Assembly (NCBI GenBank): GCA_964640325.1
Contig: CAZXID010000020.1
Location: 1 to 35,403, forward strand
Length of the DNA: 35,403 nucleotides
Direction: 5' to 3'
Source: DAOQAU01 sp964640325
Lineage (GTDB): Bacteria; Cyanobacteriota; Vampirovibrionia; Gastranaerophilales; Gastranaerophilaceae
Position numbers and translations under genes: made by a program. This document shows positions 1-7,398 of this stretch, in pieces. The notes under the pieces are model-generated. The model was not told the DNA's origin. It made no database searches and worked only from the letters and a program-made list of their open reading frames with translations. Every line of letters starts with the position of its first letter. Within the stretch, counting starts at the first letter, position 1.

Positions 1-37
1 AATATGCATTTTATTTTGTGGTGTTTTTACCGCTGTT

Positions 38-424
38 TCATTTTATTGCAAAAAATTTTGGCGCGTTTTTCCACTTGAAAAATCCCGCCAATTCTAAATA
101 AGCAATTAAAGTGTCTTTAACTTCCAGTACAATTTTTGCTTTCTGAAATACGTCATTGCGAGACTTTTGTTGTCGCTTGGGGTTTAAATTTTCCACCGAA
201 GCAATCTTTTTCACTTTTGTGCAAAAATACCCGATTGCCTCTGCGTCTAATGCTTTATCAATAAAATTTTCCCCGTCAAAATTTTCGCCTTTTAGAGGCA
301 AATAAATTTCGCCCTTTTTAATAGTGCGAGTATCTGTAGACAAGGCAAATTTACCACTTACCCCCTCATTTTTTAATATTTTCGCTCCTGTGGCTTCAAT
401 TATTTCTTTTAAAGTTAATTTCAT
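38..424 (-). CDS. murF: MurF N-terminal fragment, interrupted at the window edge
   Basis: UDP-N-acetylmuramoyl-tripeptide:D-alanyl-D-alanine ligase adds D-Ala-D-Ala to the cytoplasmic peptidoglycan precursor. Only the N-terminal Mur ligase domain is present (128 residues of a usual ~450), with the family pattern STDTRTIKKGEIYLPLKGENF near residues 29-49. Reading on past the TGA at 38-40 gives N-S-G-K-N-T-T-K and then a TAA. This lines up with the expected ATP-binding P-loop (G-x-x-G-K-T-T-T-K-E), so the stops fall inside a recognisable Walker A motif. All four departures from the expected codons fit G:C to T:A changes within about 30 bases of the window end, which suggests either contig-edge base errors or a true pseudogene. 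Residues of roughly 72-95 come from an inserted palindromic element (151-206). The start is the ATG at 424. Confidence 0.75.
   Translation of the reverse strand: MKLTLKEIIEATGAKILKNEGVSGKFALSTDTRTIKKGEIYLPLKGENFDGENFIDKALDAEAIGYFCTKVKKIASVENLNPKRQQKSRNDVFQKAKIVLEVKDTLIAYLELAGFFKWKNAPKFFAIK
151..206. repeat. In-frame palindromic element inside murF
   Basis: The block opens with CGTCATTGCGAG and closes with GAAGCAATC. The same two ends recur in the family 35 hydrolase gene at 2470-2506, in the opposite orientation relative to its host gene. It adds a basic, asparagine- and glutamine-rich stretch (IASVENLNPKRQQKSRNDV) to MurF without breaking the frame. It resembles in style the Rickettsia palindromic elements that are inserted in coding genes, but family identity has not been tested. 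Confidence 0.6.
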
Positions 425-454
425 TCCTAAATTTTACCTCAAAACGATGTTTAA

Positions 455-490
455 TGTAAACTCTTTTAAAAAAGTTGCCAAAAGGAAAAA
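455..490. repeat. Upstream motif copy 1 (TGTAAAC...GTTGCCAAAAG)
   Basis: This A-rich segment contains TGTAAAC followed by a short T/A stretch and AGTTGCCAAAAG. A nearly identical segment lies at 1195-1231 just before the next gene. No convincing -10 element sits at the right distance from TTGCCA, so its role as promoter, operator or repeat is open. Confidence 0.45.
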
Positions 491-625
491 CATATATAAA
501 TTTTTTAAACATCATAATTTATATTACACCAATGTATTAACTTTTGTAAAAATAATTAACTGTTTAACAAAAAAATTTATTACAGGGTTTAAAATACCGT
601 ATAAAAATATCACAAAGGAGAAAAA

Positions 626-1141
626 ATGAGAATAACATTCCAACCGCAAAGCTTTGCTTTTAGAGGCTTTCAAGAAACTTGCACCAAACCTAAAAATAAA
701 GAAAAATTTATCGATATACGATCTGTGGAAACAGATGAATATCATGACAAAAAAAAGTTGATAGATATATTAAATATTGAACCCGAAGAAGTCTCTCAAG
801 CTTCTGCTAACGGAACATTTATCTTATTTTTAAAAGACAGCAAAAAAACCATAACAAAAACGCCGACAAAAATTATTATTACAACACAAAAAGAAAATAA
901 AGACGTTTATATGTCAATAACACACACTATTGACAAACCCGCTAAAAACCCCTATTTAGATCCTGATAGTTATGAAAGTTTGAAACAGCTAAAAATAAAC
1001 AGAGGTATGGATTCAGGGTGTAGAAGCCATGCAATCCCAAAAAATGCAGCAAGTGACCCTAATTATAATCACAAGTATACATTATATCAAAAAGCATCTG
1101 ATTATATAGAAGAATTGGCCCACAAAACACTTGAAGATTAA
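626..1141 (+). CDS. Hypothetical protein with N-terminal F-A-F-R-G-F tag
   Basis: This 171-residue protein is not recognised. Its ATG follows a clear ribosome binding site (AAAGGAG, 6 bases upstream). There is no signal peptide or membrane segment. The first 15 residues are basic and aromatic and end in FAFRGF (10-15). A similar short tag ending in QFKG starts the 528-residue protein at 23930. The rest is hydrophilic, lysine- and threonine-rich, and carries two cysteines (one near residue 19, one near 132). A strong terminator follows directly, so the gene looks monocistronic. The 200-base divergent region upstream separates it from murF and contains the repeated TTGCCAAAAG motif. The function is unknown. 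Confidence 0.8.
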   Translation: MRITFQPQSFAFRGFQETCTKPKNKEKFIDIRSVETDEYHDKKKLIDILNIEPEEVSQASANGTFILFLKDSKKTITKTPTKIIITTQKENKDVYMSITHTIDKPAKNPYLDPDSYESLKQLKINRGMDSGCRSHAIPKNAASDPNYNHKYTLYQKASDYIEELAHKTLED

Positions 1142-1146
1142 TCTTT

Positions 1147-1188
1147 AAAACAAAGCGGGGGCTGAAATTTCAGCCCCCGCTTTGTTTT
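1147..1188. terminator. Strong bidirectional terminator
   Basis: This is a perfect 21-base inverted repeat with no loop bases. The GC-rich core AGCGGGGGCTGAAA pairs with TTTCAGCCCCCGCT and is flanked by A-run and T-run (GTTTT), so it can terminate in either direction. It lies 6 bases after the stop of the tagged hypothetical gene. Confidence 0.9.
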
Positions 1189-1194
1189 ATTATT

Positions 1195-1231
1195 TGTAAA
1201 CAGATTTAAAAAAAGTTGCCAAAAGATAAAA
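1195..1231. repeat. Upstream motif copy 2 (TGTAAAC...GTTGCCAAAAG)
   Basis: This is the second copy of the motif at 455-490. It ends 20 bases before the ATG of the family 35 hydrolase, which has no recognisable Shine-Dalgarno sequence. The position suggests a regulatory role, but that is an inference. Confidence 0.45.
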
Positions 1232-1250
1232 AATATTGCAAAATATTTAA

Positions 1251-3848
1251 ATGCAGGTTACTTTTGACAAAAATTCGCTGATAATTAACGGCAAAAGGGA
1301 GTTTATAAAAAGCGGGGCGTTTCATTATTTCAGAACCCCCGGGGTTGAGCTTGCCTGTGACAGATTTATGAAATTAAAAGCCGCAGGCTACAACACCGTT
1401 GATATATATTTAAACGCAAATTATCATTCCAAAAAAGAAGGCGAATATGATTTTGGGTCTCAAAGTAGATTGGGCTTTCCAGTCCAACAACAAGAATTTT
1501 CGGACATTAAAAATGTCAAAAAAATTCTCGAAGTTGCAAAAGAAGTGGGTTTATACGTAATTATCCGCCCCGGACCTTTTATTAACGCCGAGGTTAACGC
1601 AGGGGGAATTCCGTTTTGGGTTTTAAGAAAAAAAGATGTTATCCCCAGAAACAGAATAGGTGCGACATACCGGTATTCGCCGGAGTATATGAAATTTATT
1701 ACTCAATGGTATGATGCTGTAATTCCTGTTATAAACCAATTTGACAACATAATTGCTTTCCAAATTGAAAACGAATATGCCACAGATGAAATGGACGAGC
1801 AGTATATGAAAGAGCTTTATCAAATGGCACGCGACAAAGGAATTAAATGTCCTATTTTTCACAATGATGCCTACTGCGCAGGGCTTTGGGCTGATATGCT
1901 CGATATTTATGCCTGCGACATTTATCCTTACATAAACCCTAACCAAAATTGGAAACAAGACCATTTTTGCTTTGACACCGTTGATAATCTTGAAGATTCG
2001 GCAAGAATGTTCAAAGAAGATGCCCCGATATTCATAGCAGAAATGCAAGGCGGGTGGTTTGACAAGTGGGACGGCATCGGCTACAAGGCTATGAGGGAAG
2101 CTCTGAGCGACCAGCACATAAACATTATGACAAAAACCGCCATATCGCAGGGGGTTACAATGTTTAACCATTATATGGCAGTTGGCGGAACCTCTTGGGA
2201 TGATTTGGCCTGCGATGAAGTCTATACAAGCTACGAATTCACCGCACCGATTGACGAATACGGCGATATTCAACCCAACCTTTACAAAGCAAAAGAAATA
2301 AATTATTTTCTTAAATCTTTCGGGCTTACAAACACCGGCGAGCGCGAAAACTTAGATTTAGGTGAAAATATTTATGCGGTAAGACGTAAAGACTACGAAA
2401 ATAATTGCAACTGGCTGTTTGTAAGAAATATGAACGAAGAAAAAGTGGATTTAAGTTTAAATTCTTTAGGTCATTGCGAGGGGGGAAAGACCCCCGAAGC
2501 AATCCAAGAAAACCCCTCACCTGAATTTTTAGAATTCGAGCAAAGCTCTCACTCTAAAATTCCACCCTCTCCCGCAAGGAGCGAAGAAATAGCTAAAATA
2601 ACCCTTCACCCATACGATATGAAAATCTGCCCTGAAAATCTTGAACTTTACGCCTGCAAAATCAAATTTTCAGATGCGGAAATTTTTGCGAAATTAAAAG
2701 ATGAAAACCATGAAGTTTTATTTATCATTGCAGATAAAAATTCAAATATTTATATTGATAAAAAAGATGAAAAAATAACAATTTCAGCTGATAAAAACGA
2801 TTACGAAAACATAAAATTTGAAAAAAACGACAAATCAACACAATTTTTGTTTATTTCAAGAGAATTAGCAAACAGGACATGGGTTTTAGATGATAAAGTG
2901 ATTTTCAATGCCGATTTTGTATATTCCAACGGCAGAATCGGCCTTTCAAAAACCACAGAGGTTGCCTATTTCGATTTGGTCAGCGGATTTTCCAAAAAAT
3001 ATTTTAAATTTCAGGAACAAGCTAAAATAATTGATTTTAAAGATTTTGAAGTAAATTTCTGTGCACCCGAAATTGACTTCGAATACGATTATACCGACTG
3101 GGAAATTCATAAAAACACCGAAGAGCTTGATGCGCTTTCGATCGGCAAATACGATGAATTTATCTGGTACAAAACAAAAATTCCAAACACTGTAGAAGAA
3201 ATTACCCTGAGTGCCAGACATCTTTTCGCACTTTATGTGAACGGAAAAGAAGTCCTGAATAGAAACAGTTACAAATACGAAAAACTTAAACAAATTGAAG
3301 AAACAATATCAATTCCATTTGACAAAACAATTTTAAACAAAGACCAAAACGAATTAACCCTGCTTGTGCAAAATTTGGGCTTTGATAAAGGATTTTCCGG
3401 AGATACAAACCACCCGAGAGGACTTGTGGACTTCAAAATCAAGCCCGATATAAAATTGGATTTTTATGTAAACGACAAACTCTCTTTTGAAAGAAATGAT
3501 TTAAGAGAAAGCGAAAATCCTTATTTAACAAAACTTTCAGCCAAATTTAATCAAGAATTTAAAGAAAATGTAGTTTTTGCAAAATACCTTTCAATGGAAA
3601 ATTTTCCATACGATAGGGCAACCATATTTTTAAACGGGGTTAAGATAGGAAGATTTTTAAAAAATACTAACCACGTTGCACTACAAGATAAATTTTATCT
3701 GCCAAATGTCTTCCTAAAGCCTGAAAACTCAATTGATATAATAATTTGGGAAAAAGCATCCAACATAAAAACCACATGGGACTTTAAATTTGAATTAAAA
3801 AATGTTATAATACAAGTGGGTGACCAAACACTTCACCAACTGTACTAG
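1251..3848 (+). CDS. Glycoside hydrolase family 35, beta-galactosidase-like
   Basis: This is a predicted retaining exo-beta-galactosidase of 865 residues. The TIM-barrel part (about 1-350) has the family signature IRPGPFINAEVNAGG (105-119), the acid/base motif QIENEY with E175, and a candidate nucleophile E264 in IAEMQGGWFD. The C-terminal half is a series of beta-rich domains, including a jelly-roll-like segment near 610-865. No signal peptide is visible, so it is probably cytoplasmic and would act on imported oligosaccharides. Residues of about 407-447 are an insertion encoded by palindromic repeats (2470-2588) between the barrel and the accessory domains. No clear ribosome binding site precedes the ATG, and upstream motif copy 2 is 20 bases away. 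Substrate preference cannot be read from sequence. Confidence 0.9.
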   Translation: MQVTFDKNSLIINGKREFIKSGAFHYFRTPGVELACDRFMKLKAAGYNTVDIYLNANYHSKKEGEYDFGSQSRLGFPVQQQEFSDIKNVKKILEVAKEVGLYVIIRPGPFINAEVNAGGIPFWVLRKKDVIPRNRIGATYRYSPEYMKFITQWYDAVIPVINQFDNIIAFQIENEYATDEMDEQYMKELYQMARDKGIKCPIFHNDAYCAGLWADMLDIYACDIYPYINPNQNWKQDHFCFDTVDNLEDSARMFKEDAPIFIAEMQGGWFDKWDGIGYKAMREALSDQHINIMTKTAISQGVTMFNHYMAVGGTSWDDLACDEVYTSYEFTAPIDEYGDIQPNLYKAKEINYFLKSFGLTNTGERENLDLGENIYAVRRKDYENNCNWLFVRNMNEEKVDLSLNSLGHCEGGKTPEAIQENPSPEFLEFEQSSHSKIPPSPARSEEIAKITLHPYDMKICPENLELYACKIKFSDAEIFAKLKDENHEVLFIIADKNSNIYIDKKDEKITISADKNDYENIKFEKNDKSTQFLFISRELANRTWVLDDKVIFNADFVYSNGRIGLSKTTEVAYFDLVSGFSKKYFKFQEQAKIIDFKDFEVNFCAPEIDFEYDYTDWEIHKNTEELDALSIGKYDEFIWYKTKIPNTVEEITLSARHLFALYVNGKEVLNRNSYKYEKLKQIEETISIPFDKTILNKDQNELTLLVQNLGFDKGFSGDTNHPRGLVDFKIKPDIKLDFYVNDKLSFERNDLRESENPYLTKLSAKFNQEFKENVVFAKYLSMENFPYDRATIFLNGVKIGRFLKNTNHVALQDKFYLPNVFLKPENSIDIIIWEKASNIKTTWDFKFELKNVIIQVGDQTLHQLY
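2470..2588. repeat. Two adjacent in-frame palindromic elements inside the hydrolase gene
   Basis: The first part (2470-2506) has the ends TCATTGCGAG and GAAGCAATCC around a GGGGGG/CCCCC stem, matching the murF element at 151-206. The second part (2513-2588) contains the arms GAATTTTTAGA (2523-2533) and TCTAAAATTC (2553-2562), with a nested GAGC/GCTC hairpin, followed by CCCTCTCCCGCAAGGAGCG. Together they encode about 40 low-complexity residues rich in proline, serine and glutamate, and the frame stays open. Confidence 0.65.
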
Positions 3849-3899
3849 TCCGAATTAACAAATTAACCGCAAACAAATTTCTGCCCCAAGATTAAAGTA

Positions 3900-3927
3900 T
3901 TGACACAAATGTGCCGATAATTAATCT
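3900..3927 (+). promoter_or_regulatory. Possible promoter of the 124-residue gene
   Basis: A perfect -35 TTGACA (3900-3905) is followed 16 bases later by a weak -10 (TAATCT, 3922-3927). The predicted transcript would start near 3934 and include the AGGAG at 3966, supporting the ATG at 3977 rather than the upstream GTG at 3911. Confidence 0.4.
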
Positions 3928-3976
3928 GCCTGATGGCGATGTGTGTACAAAACAGTCAAGTCCCAAGGAGCGATTT

Positions 3977-4351
3977 ATGAGCATTATTCCTGAGTTTTTG
4001 ATTAAGCGGGTCTACAAAAAAGGCTCTCTGAAACAAACCGAAGACGGCGTTTGTTTTGATTTAAAAAATGTCTTAGGGCCGGGTTTTATCAGTGGTTTTA
4101 GCTTTATAAAAATCAATGACGAAACTTTTAATCCCGAAAAAGTCAAATTTTTGACCCAAGGTGTTGAAATCAAAGCCGAAAACATTTCAGAAGAAAACCC
4201 TATCGGATTTCGCTTAGGTCAAGAAGGAACTTTGATTTTAAAAGGCGCAAAATGCTTAAAAGACGGGATTAACCAAATTATTATCGAATTGATGAACCCC
4301 GAAGCCGGCAAAGTCAAACTTTCTTTGACAGACGATTTTCAAGCAGCTTAG
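3977..4351 (+). CDS. Small conserved hypothetical protein (124 residues)
   Basis: The start is the ATG at 3977, preceded by CAAGGAG at 6-7 bases. An in-frame GTG at 3911 would add 22 residues but has no binding site and lies ahead of the predicted transcription start. The protein begins MSIIPEFLIKRVYKKGSLKQ and is predicted to be soluble and beta-rich, with a glycine-rich turn (LGPGFISGFSFIKI). It has no signal peptide or membrane segment. I recall proteins of this general look with uninformative or doubtful names, so I do not assign a function. It is followed by a TAGTRAA array and a very strong terminator. Confidence 0.75.
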   Translation: MSIIPEFLIKRVYKKGSLKQTEDGVCFDLKNVLGPGFISGFSFIKINDETFNPEKVKFLTQGVEIKAENISEENPIGFRLGQEGTLILKGAKCLKDGINQIIIELMNPEAGKVKLSLTDDFQAA

Positions 4352-4353
4352 AT

Positions 4354-4384
4354 TAGTGAATAGTAAATAGGAAATAGTGAATAG
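4354..4384. repeat. Heptamer tandem array TAGTRAA
   Basis: The units are TAGTGAA, TAGTAAA, TAGGAAA, TAGTGAA, TAG. The array begins two bases after the stop codon of the preceding gene. Related arrays lie at 7394, 29312 and 35366. Confidence 0.7.
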
Positions 4385-4417
4385 AGTTATTGTTCACACG
4401 GCTGAACTTTAATTTTC

Positions 4418-4462
4418 ATAATAAAGCGGCGCAAGATTTAAAATCTTGCGCCGCTTTATTAT
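4418..4462. terminator. Strong bidirectional terminator
   Basis: The 22-base arms ATAATAAAGCGGCGCAAGATTT and the reverse complement are separated by one base. The GC core is flanked by A/T runs on both sides. It ends the transcript of the 124-residue gene. Confidence 0.85.
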
Positions 4463-4492
4463 ACCATTAAAACCCCTATAATATAATGGTAT

Positions 4493-4720
4493 TTGACTAT
4501 AATCAATTTGGTACTGTAAAGATTTGTAACAAAAATGAGTATATACGCAATTATTCATTTCGTATATACTTTATATATATGTAAGACGAAACGAACAAAC
4601 ATTAAATAAACACAAACACCCCGTTTAAATAAAAGAGACTACCTTTCAACCCCCACAAACCCCTACCTTCCTACCTTCCCTAACAAAAATTTTAGCTCCC
4701 GCTTCGGGGGCTTTTTCTTT
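4493..4720 (+). ncRNA. Candidate small RNA with C-rich single-stranded region
   Basis: A possible promoter (TTGACT at 4493 and an extended TG-TAAAGA near 4515-4522) is followed by a 10-base inverted repeat AGTATATACG (4538-4547) / CGTATATACT (4561-4570). Next comes about 110 bases nearly free of G but rich in C (including CTACCTTC in perfect tandem, 4663-4678), and then an intrinsic terminator. No open frame with a ribosome binding site is visible in it. The CCCC and CUUCC runs could pair with Shine-Dalgarno sequences, as in known C-rich bacterial small RNAs. This is an inference from layout only and does not match a family I recognise. Confidence 0.4.
4694..4720 (+). terminator. Intrinsic terminator
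   Basis: The stem AGCTCCCG / CGGGGGCT (8 pairs, one G-U) has loop CTT and is followed by TTTTTCTTT. It has no coding gene immediately upstream, which supports a noncoding transcript ending here. Confidence 0.8.
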
Positions 4721-4722
4721 GT

Positions 4723-4802
4723 TTATAAGTTGATGAGATTATAAGTTGATAAGTTTTTTGGGCTGAATGGGTGAAAAGTTTATAAAAGTAACTGAGTAAC
4801 TA
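4723..4802. repeat. Octamer-period tandem arrays
   Basis: TTATAAGT-TGATGAGA-TTATAAGT-TGATAAGT (4723-4754) and AGTAACTG-AGTAACTA (4787-4802) both have an 8-base period. The rest of the stretch up to proS (4803-4922) shows no gene. It holds only a C/T-rich segment and a possible extended -10 (TATGCTAAAAT, 4884-4893... approximate) ahead of proS. Confidence 0.55.
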
Positions 4803-4922
4803 AGAAAATTAACCGGCTTGCCTTCCCGCATTCCTGCCCTCTTGCATTCTATTTACCATTTACTTTTTTCCTATTTTCCTTTTATGCTAAAATAAACTTA
4901 AATTAAAAAAGGAAGAATTACT

Positions 4923-6647
4923 ATGAAAATGTCAAAACTTTTTGTACAAACCTTAAGGGAATTTCCCTCAGATGCGGAGGTTATGTCACACAAACTGCTT
5001 GTAAGAGCAGGGTATATAAGAAAACTCACAAGCGGGGTTTATAATTATCTGCCTTTGATGTGGAGAGTTTTGACAAAAATTGAAAATATAGTAAGAGAAG
5101 AAATGAACACAGCCGGCGCACAAGAGCTTTTGATGCCCTTTGTTCAACCTCAGGAATTATGGGAAGAATCCGGCAGATGGGAAGTTTACGGAAAAGAATT
5201 GATGCGGCTTAAAGACCGCCACGACAGAGGAATGTGTTTAGGGCCTACGCATGAAGAAGTAATAACTTCAATTGCAAGAGACGGACTAAAATCTTATAAA
5301 CAGCTACCTGTTAATTTATATCAAATCCAGTCAAAGTTCAGAGACGAAATAAGGCCGCGCTTCGGGCTTTTAAGAGGTAGAGAATTCATCATGAAAGATG
5401 CCTACAGCTTTGATGTTGATGAGGCTGGGCTTGACAAAGAATATGAAAATATGGCACGTGCTTACAAGAAAATTTTTGGACGTTGCGGATTAGATACAAA
5501 AATGGTTCAATCTGACACGGGTGCCATAGGCGGAAGCATGAGCCACGAATTTATGGTTATAGTCGAAACGGATTCGGGCGAAAGCGATGTTTTTTACTGT
5601 AACAAATGCGATTATGCGGCAAATTCGGATCATGCGGTTTCAATTTTGCCTGATACTATAACAGAGGGGGAATTTAATAAAGCAGAAATTGTTGACACGC
5701 CAAAGACAAAATCAATTGGGGAACTATGCCAATTTTTAAAAATTCCTGCCTCGATTATTTTAAAAACCCTTGTCTATATAGCAGATAAAAAACCCGTAAT
5801 GGTGCTTATCAGAGGCGACAAAGAAGCCGAAGAAACAAAACTGAAAAACGCTTTGGGTGTAACTGAGCTTAGAATAGCTTCTGCTGCAGAAATCCAAGAA
5901 TTAATGCAAGAAAAAGGATTTGAAGCAGAAACCGGATTTATTGGACCAGTGGGGATTCAAGGCATTTGGACAATAGCAGATGAAAGCATCAAAAAACTTA
6001 AAAATTTTGTTGTGGGCTGTAACCAAACCGACAAGCATCTTGTAGGTGCAAATTTTGGTGCAGAAGTAAAAGCCTTTGACAAATTCCACGACATAAGACT
6101 TGTTGAAAAAGGCGAAATTTGCACCCAGTGCGGAGCAAAACTTGAAGTTACAAGAGGAATTGAAGTCGGAAATATATTTAAACTCGGAACAAAATATTCA
6201 AAACCAATGAATGCGGTATTTACCGATATTGACGGGAAAGAAAAACCTTATGTTATGGGCTGTTACGGAATCGGTATTTCAAGAACAGCCGCCGCTGCTG
6301 TTGAAAAGCATCACGATGAAAACGGAATCATCTGGCCAACTTCTATTGCGCCGTATCAGGTTGTTGTTATACCGGCAAATACTCAAGATAGTCATCAAAT
6401 GGATACTGCAAATAAAATTTATGAAGAATTAATTAACGAAAATATTGAAGTTATTTTAGATGACAGAGATGAAAGAACCGGTGTTAAATTCAAAGATGCC
6501 GACCTGATTGGCATACCTTACAGAATAACTGTGGGAAGAGATATTATAAACGGGTTGGTAGAAGTTAAAAATCGAAAAACCGGAGAAATTACTTTAAAAA
6601 AACAAAATCTGCTTGTAGAATATATTAAAAATGAATTGAAAAATTAA
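4923..6647 (+). CDS. proS: Prolyl-tRNA synthetase, bacterial type
   Basis: ProRS charges tRNA-Pro with proline in the cytoplasm. At 574 residues it has the full bacterial length, including the editing insertion domain (about 225-400) between class II motifs 2 and 3. Visible signatures are GPTHEE (108-113), motif 2 FRDEIRPRFG (139-148) followed by REFIMKDAYSF, and motif 3 GIGISRTAAAA near residue 450. The C-terminal anticodon-binding domain follows (residues of about 470-574). The ATG at 4923 is preceded by AAAGGAAG, and an ATG two codons later is an alternative. The gene seems to stand alone: a repeat-filled gap lies on each side. Confidence 0.97.
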   Translation: MKMSKLFVQTLREFPSDAEVMSHKLLVRAGYIRKLTSGVYNYLPLMWRVLTKIENIVREEMNTAGAQELLMPFVQPQELWEESGRWEVYGKELMRLKDRHDRGMCLGPTHEEVITSIARDGLKSYKQLPVNLYQIQSKFRDEIRPRFGLLRGREFIMKDAYSFDVDEAGLDKEYENMARAYKKIFGRCGLDTKMVQSDTGAIGGSMSHEFMVIVETDSGESDVFYCNKCDYAANSDHAVSILPDTITEGEFNKAEIVDTPKTKSIGELCQFLKIPASIILKTLVYIADKKPVMVLIRGDKEAEETKLKNALGVTELRIASAAEIQELMQEKGFEAETGFIGPVGIQGIWTIADESIKKLKNFVVGCNQTDKHLVGANFGAEVKAFDKFHDIRLVEKGEICTQCGAKLEVTRGIEVGNIFKLGTKYSKPMNAVFTDIDGKEKPYVMGCYGIGISRTAAAAVEKHHDENGIIWPTSIAPYQVVVIPANTQDSHQMDTANKIYEELINENIEVILDDRDERTGVKFKDADLIGIPYRITVGRDIINGLVEVKNRKTGEITLKKQNLLVEYIKNELKN

Positions 6648-6654
6648 CATTTAA

Positions 6655-6821
6655 CGTCATACTGAATTTATTTCAGGATCTATACATCATATAGTATTGG
6701 TGAGATGCTGATACTATTGAAAATTAAATCTAAAGAGTGAATAATCCACATGTACCATAAGGACATTTTTCACGAAATCAAAGATTTTGGAAAAAGAAGT
6801 CAAACAAGTTCAGCATGACGT
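6655..6821. repeat. Inverted pair of REP-like palindromes
   Basis: The left element (6655-6681) starts CGTCATACTGAA and is followed by TTTATTTCAGGATCT. The right element (6801-6821) is in opposite orientation and ends GTTCAGCATGACGT. Each has an internal CTGAA...TTCAG dyad. They bracket about 120 noncoding bases that also contain AGTAT...ATACT. The same family occurs as a pair at 33131-33206 and singly at 33522-33551. No other terminator is visible between proS and the next gene. Confidence 0.65.
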
Positions 6822-6838
6822 AAAAGGAGGTTTTCCAT

Positions 6839-7033
6839 ATGTGGAACATTTTAATAGTAATAATTATAGCGGCAGTTGTGTGGATGCTTAATCCTTTATT
6901 GCATTTTAATTTCAATACCCCAAAAACCACGATAAATAAAAATACAAAAAATGAAATAAATCAGGTTATAGACCAAACTCAACAACAAGTTGATTACGCC
7001 CGCCAAATGCAGCTACCTCAGGATAATAATTAA
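6839..7033 (+). CDS. Small single-pass membrane protein (64 residues)
   Basis: An excellent ribosome binding site (AAAAGGAGG) lies 8 bases before the ATG. Residues 3-22 form one hydrophobic helix (ILIVIIIAAVVWMLNPLL), followed by a polar Asn/Gln/Thr-rich tail with a short helical stretch (KNEINQVIDQTQQQVDYARQ). The predicted topology is N-terminal anchor with the tail in one compartment. It is not recognised. The next gene has its own extended -10, so co-transcription is not assured. Confidence 0.75.
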   Translation: MWNILIVIIIAAVVWMLNPLLHFNFNTPKTTINKNTKNEINQVIDQTQQQVDYARQMQLPQDNN

Positions 7034-7044
7034 AAACATTTTCA

Positions 7045-7053
7045 TGATATAAT
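7045..7053 (+). promoter_or_regulatory. Extended -10 promoter of the HIT gene
   Basis: TGATATAAT (TG-N-TATAAT) at 7045-7053 places a transcription start near 7060, just ahead of the ribosome binding site AGGGAG and the ATG at 7081. No good -35 is visible, which is usual for extended -10 promoters. Confidence 0.5.
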
Positions 7054-7080
7054 TTTTCCTGATGTAAGAAGGGAGAAATC

Positions 7081-7398
7081 ATGTCTGATTGTATTTTTTG
7101 CAAAATTATTAAGGGAGAAATTCCCTGTACAAAAATTTATGAAAATGATTACCTGATTGCCATAGAAGATATTAACCCCAAAGCAAAAGTTCATTCACTT
7201 GTGATTCCTAAAGTTCACATTAATTCTTTTAACGAACTTGAAGATGAAAAACTTATGACAGAGATTATGAAAGGGATTAAAGAAGTTTGCAAAATTAAAA
7301 ATTTAAAATCTTACAGACTTCATGTCAATACAGGCAAAGAAGAAGGGCAAATTGTTTTCCACCTTCATATACATATTTTGTCAAACACAATAAAGTAA
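7081..7398 (+). CDS. HIT family nucleotide-binding hydrolase, short C-terminus
   Basis: This is a histidine triad protein, probably a cytoplasmic nucleoside phosphoramidate or dinucleotide hydrolase of the Hint branch. The N-terminal C4-x-x-C7 (CIFCKI), the central DINPKAKVHSLVIPK segment and the catalytic triad HLHIHIL with H94, H96 and H98 are all present. The ribosome binding site is GGGAG at about 8 bases. The protein stops seven residues after the last catalytic histidine (SNTIK). Hint proteins usually carry a further short tail after the triad (G-G-x-x-L...W-P-P-G-like). The stop codon TAA is formed by the first unit of a TAGTAAA array, so the tail may have been lost to the repeat. Confidence 0.93.
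   Translation: MSDCIFCKIIKGEIPCTKIYENDYLIAIEDINPKAKVHSLVIPKVHINSFNELEDEKLMTEIMKGIKEVCKIKNLKSYRLHVNTGKEEGQIVFHLHIHILSNTIK

Noticed and set aside
1..60. TGA read as glycine (alternative genetic code) in murF
   Set aside because: The TGA falls at the expected glycine, but a TAA follows at the expected glutamate. TGA is also used as a normal stop in several intact genes here (speE, ArsR and rnpA), so a code change is unlikely.
1623..2273. 216-codon open frame on the reverse strand of the GH35 gene
   Set aside because: It lies wholly opposite the catalytic domain of a clear family 35 hydrolase, has no binding site and codes for an unconvincing cysteine-rich sequence; it is a shadow.
3911..3976. 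Longer N-terminus (GTG at 3911) for the 124-residue gene
   Set aside because: The GTG has no ribosome binding site and precedes the predicted transcription start, while the ATG at 3977 has a good AAGGAG.
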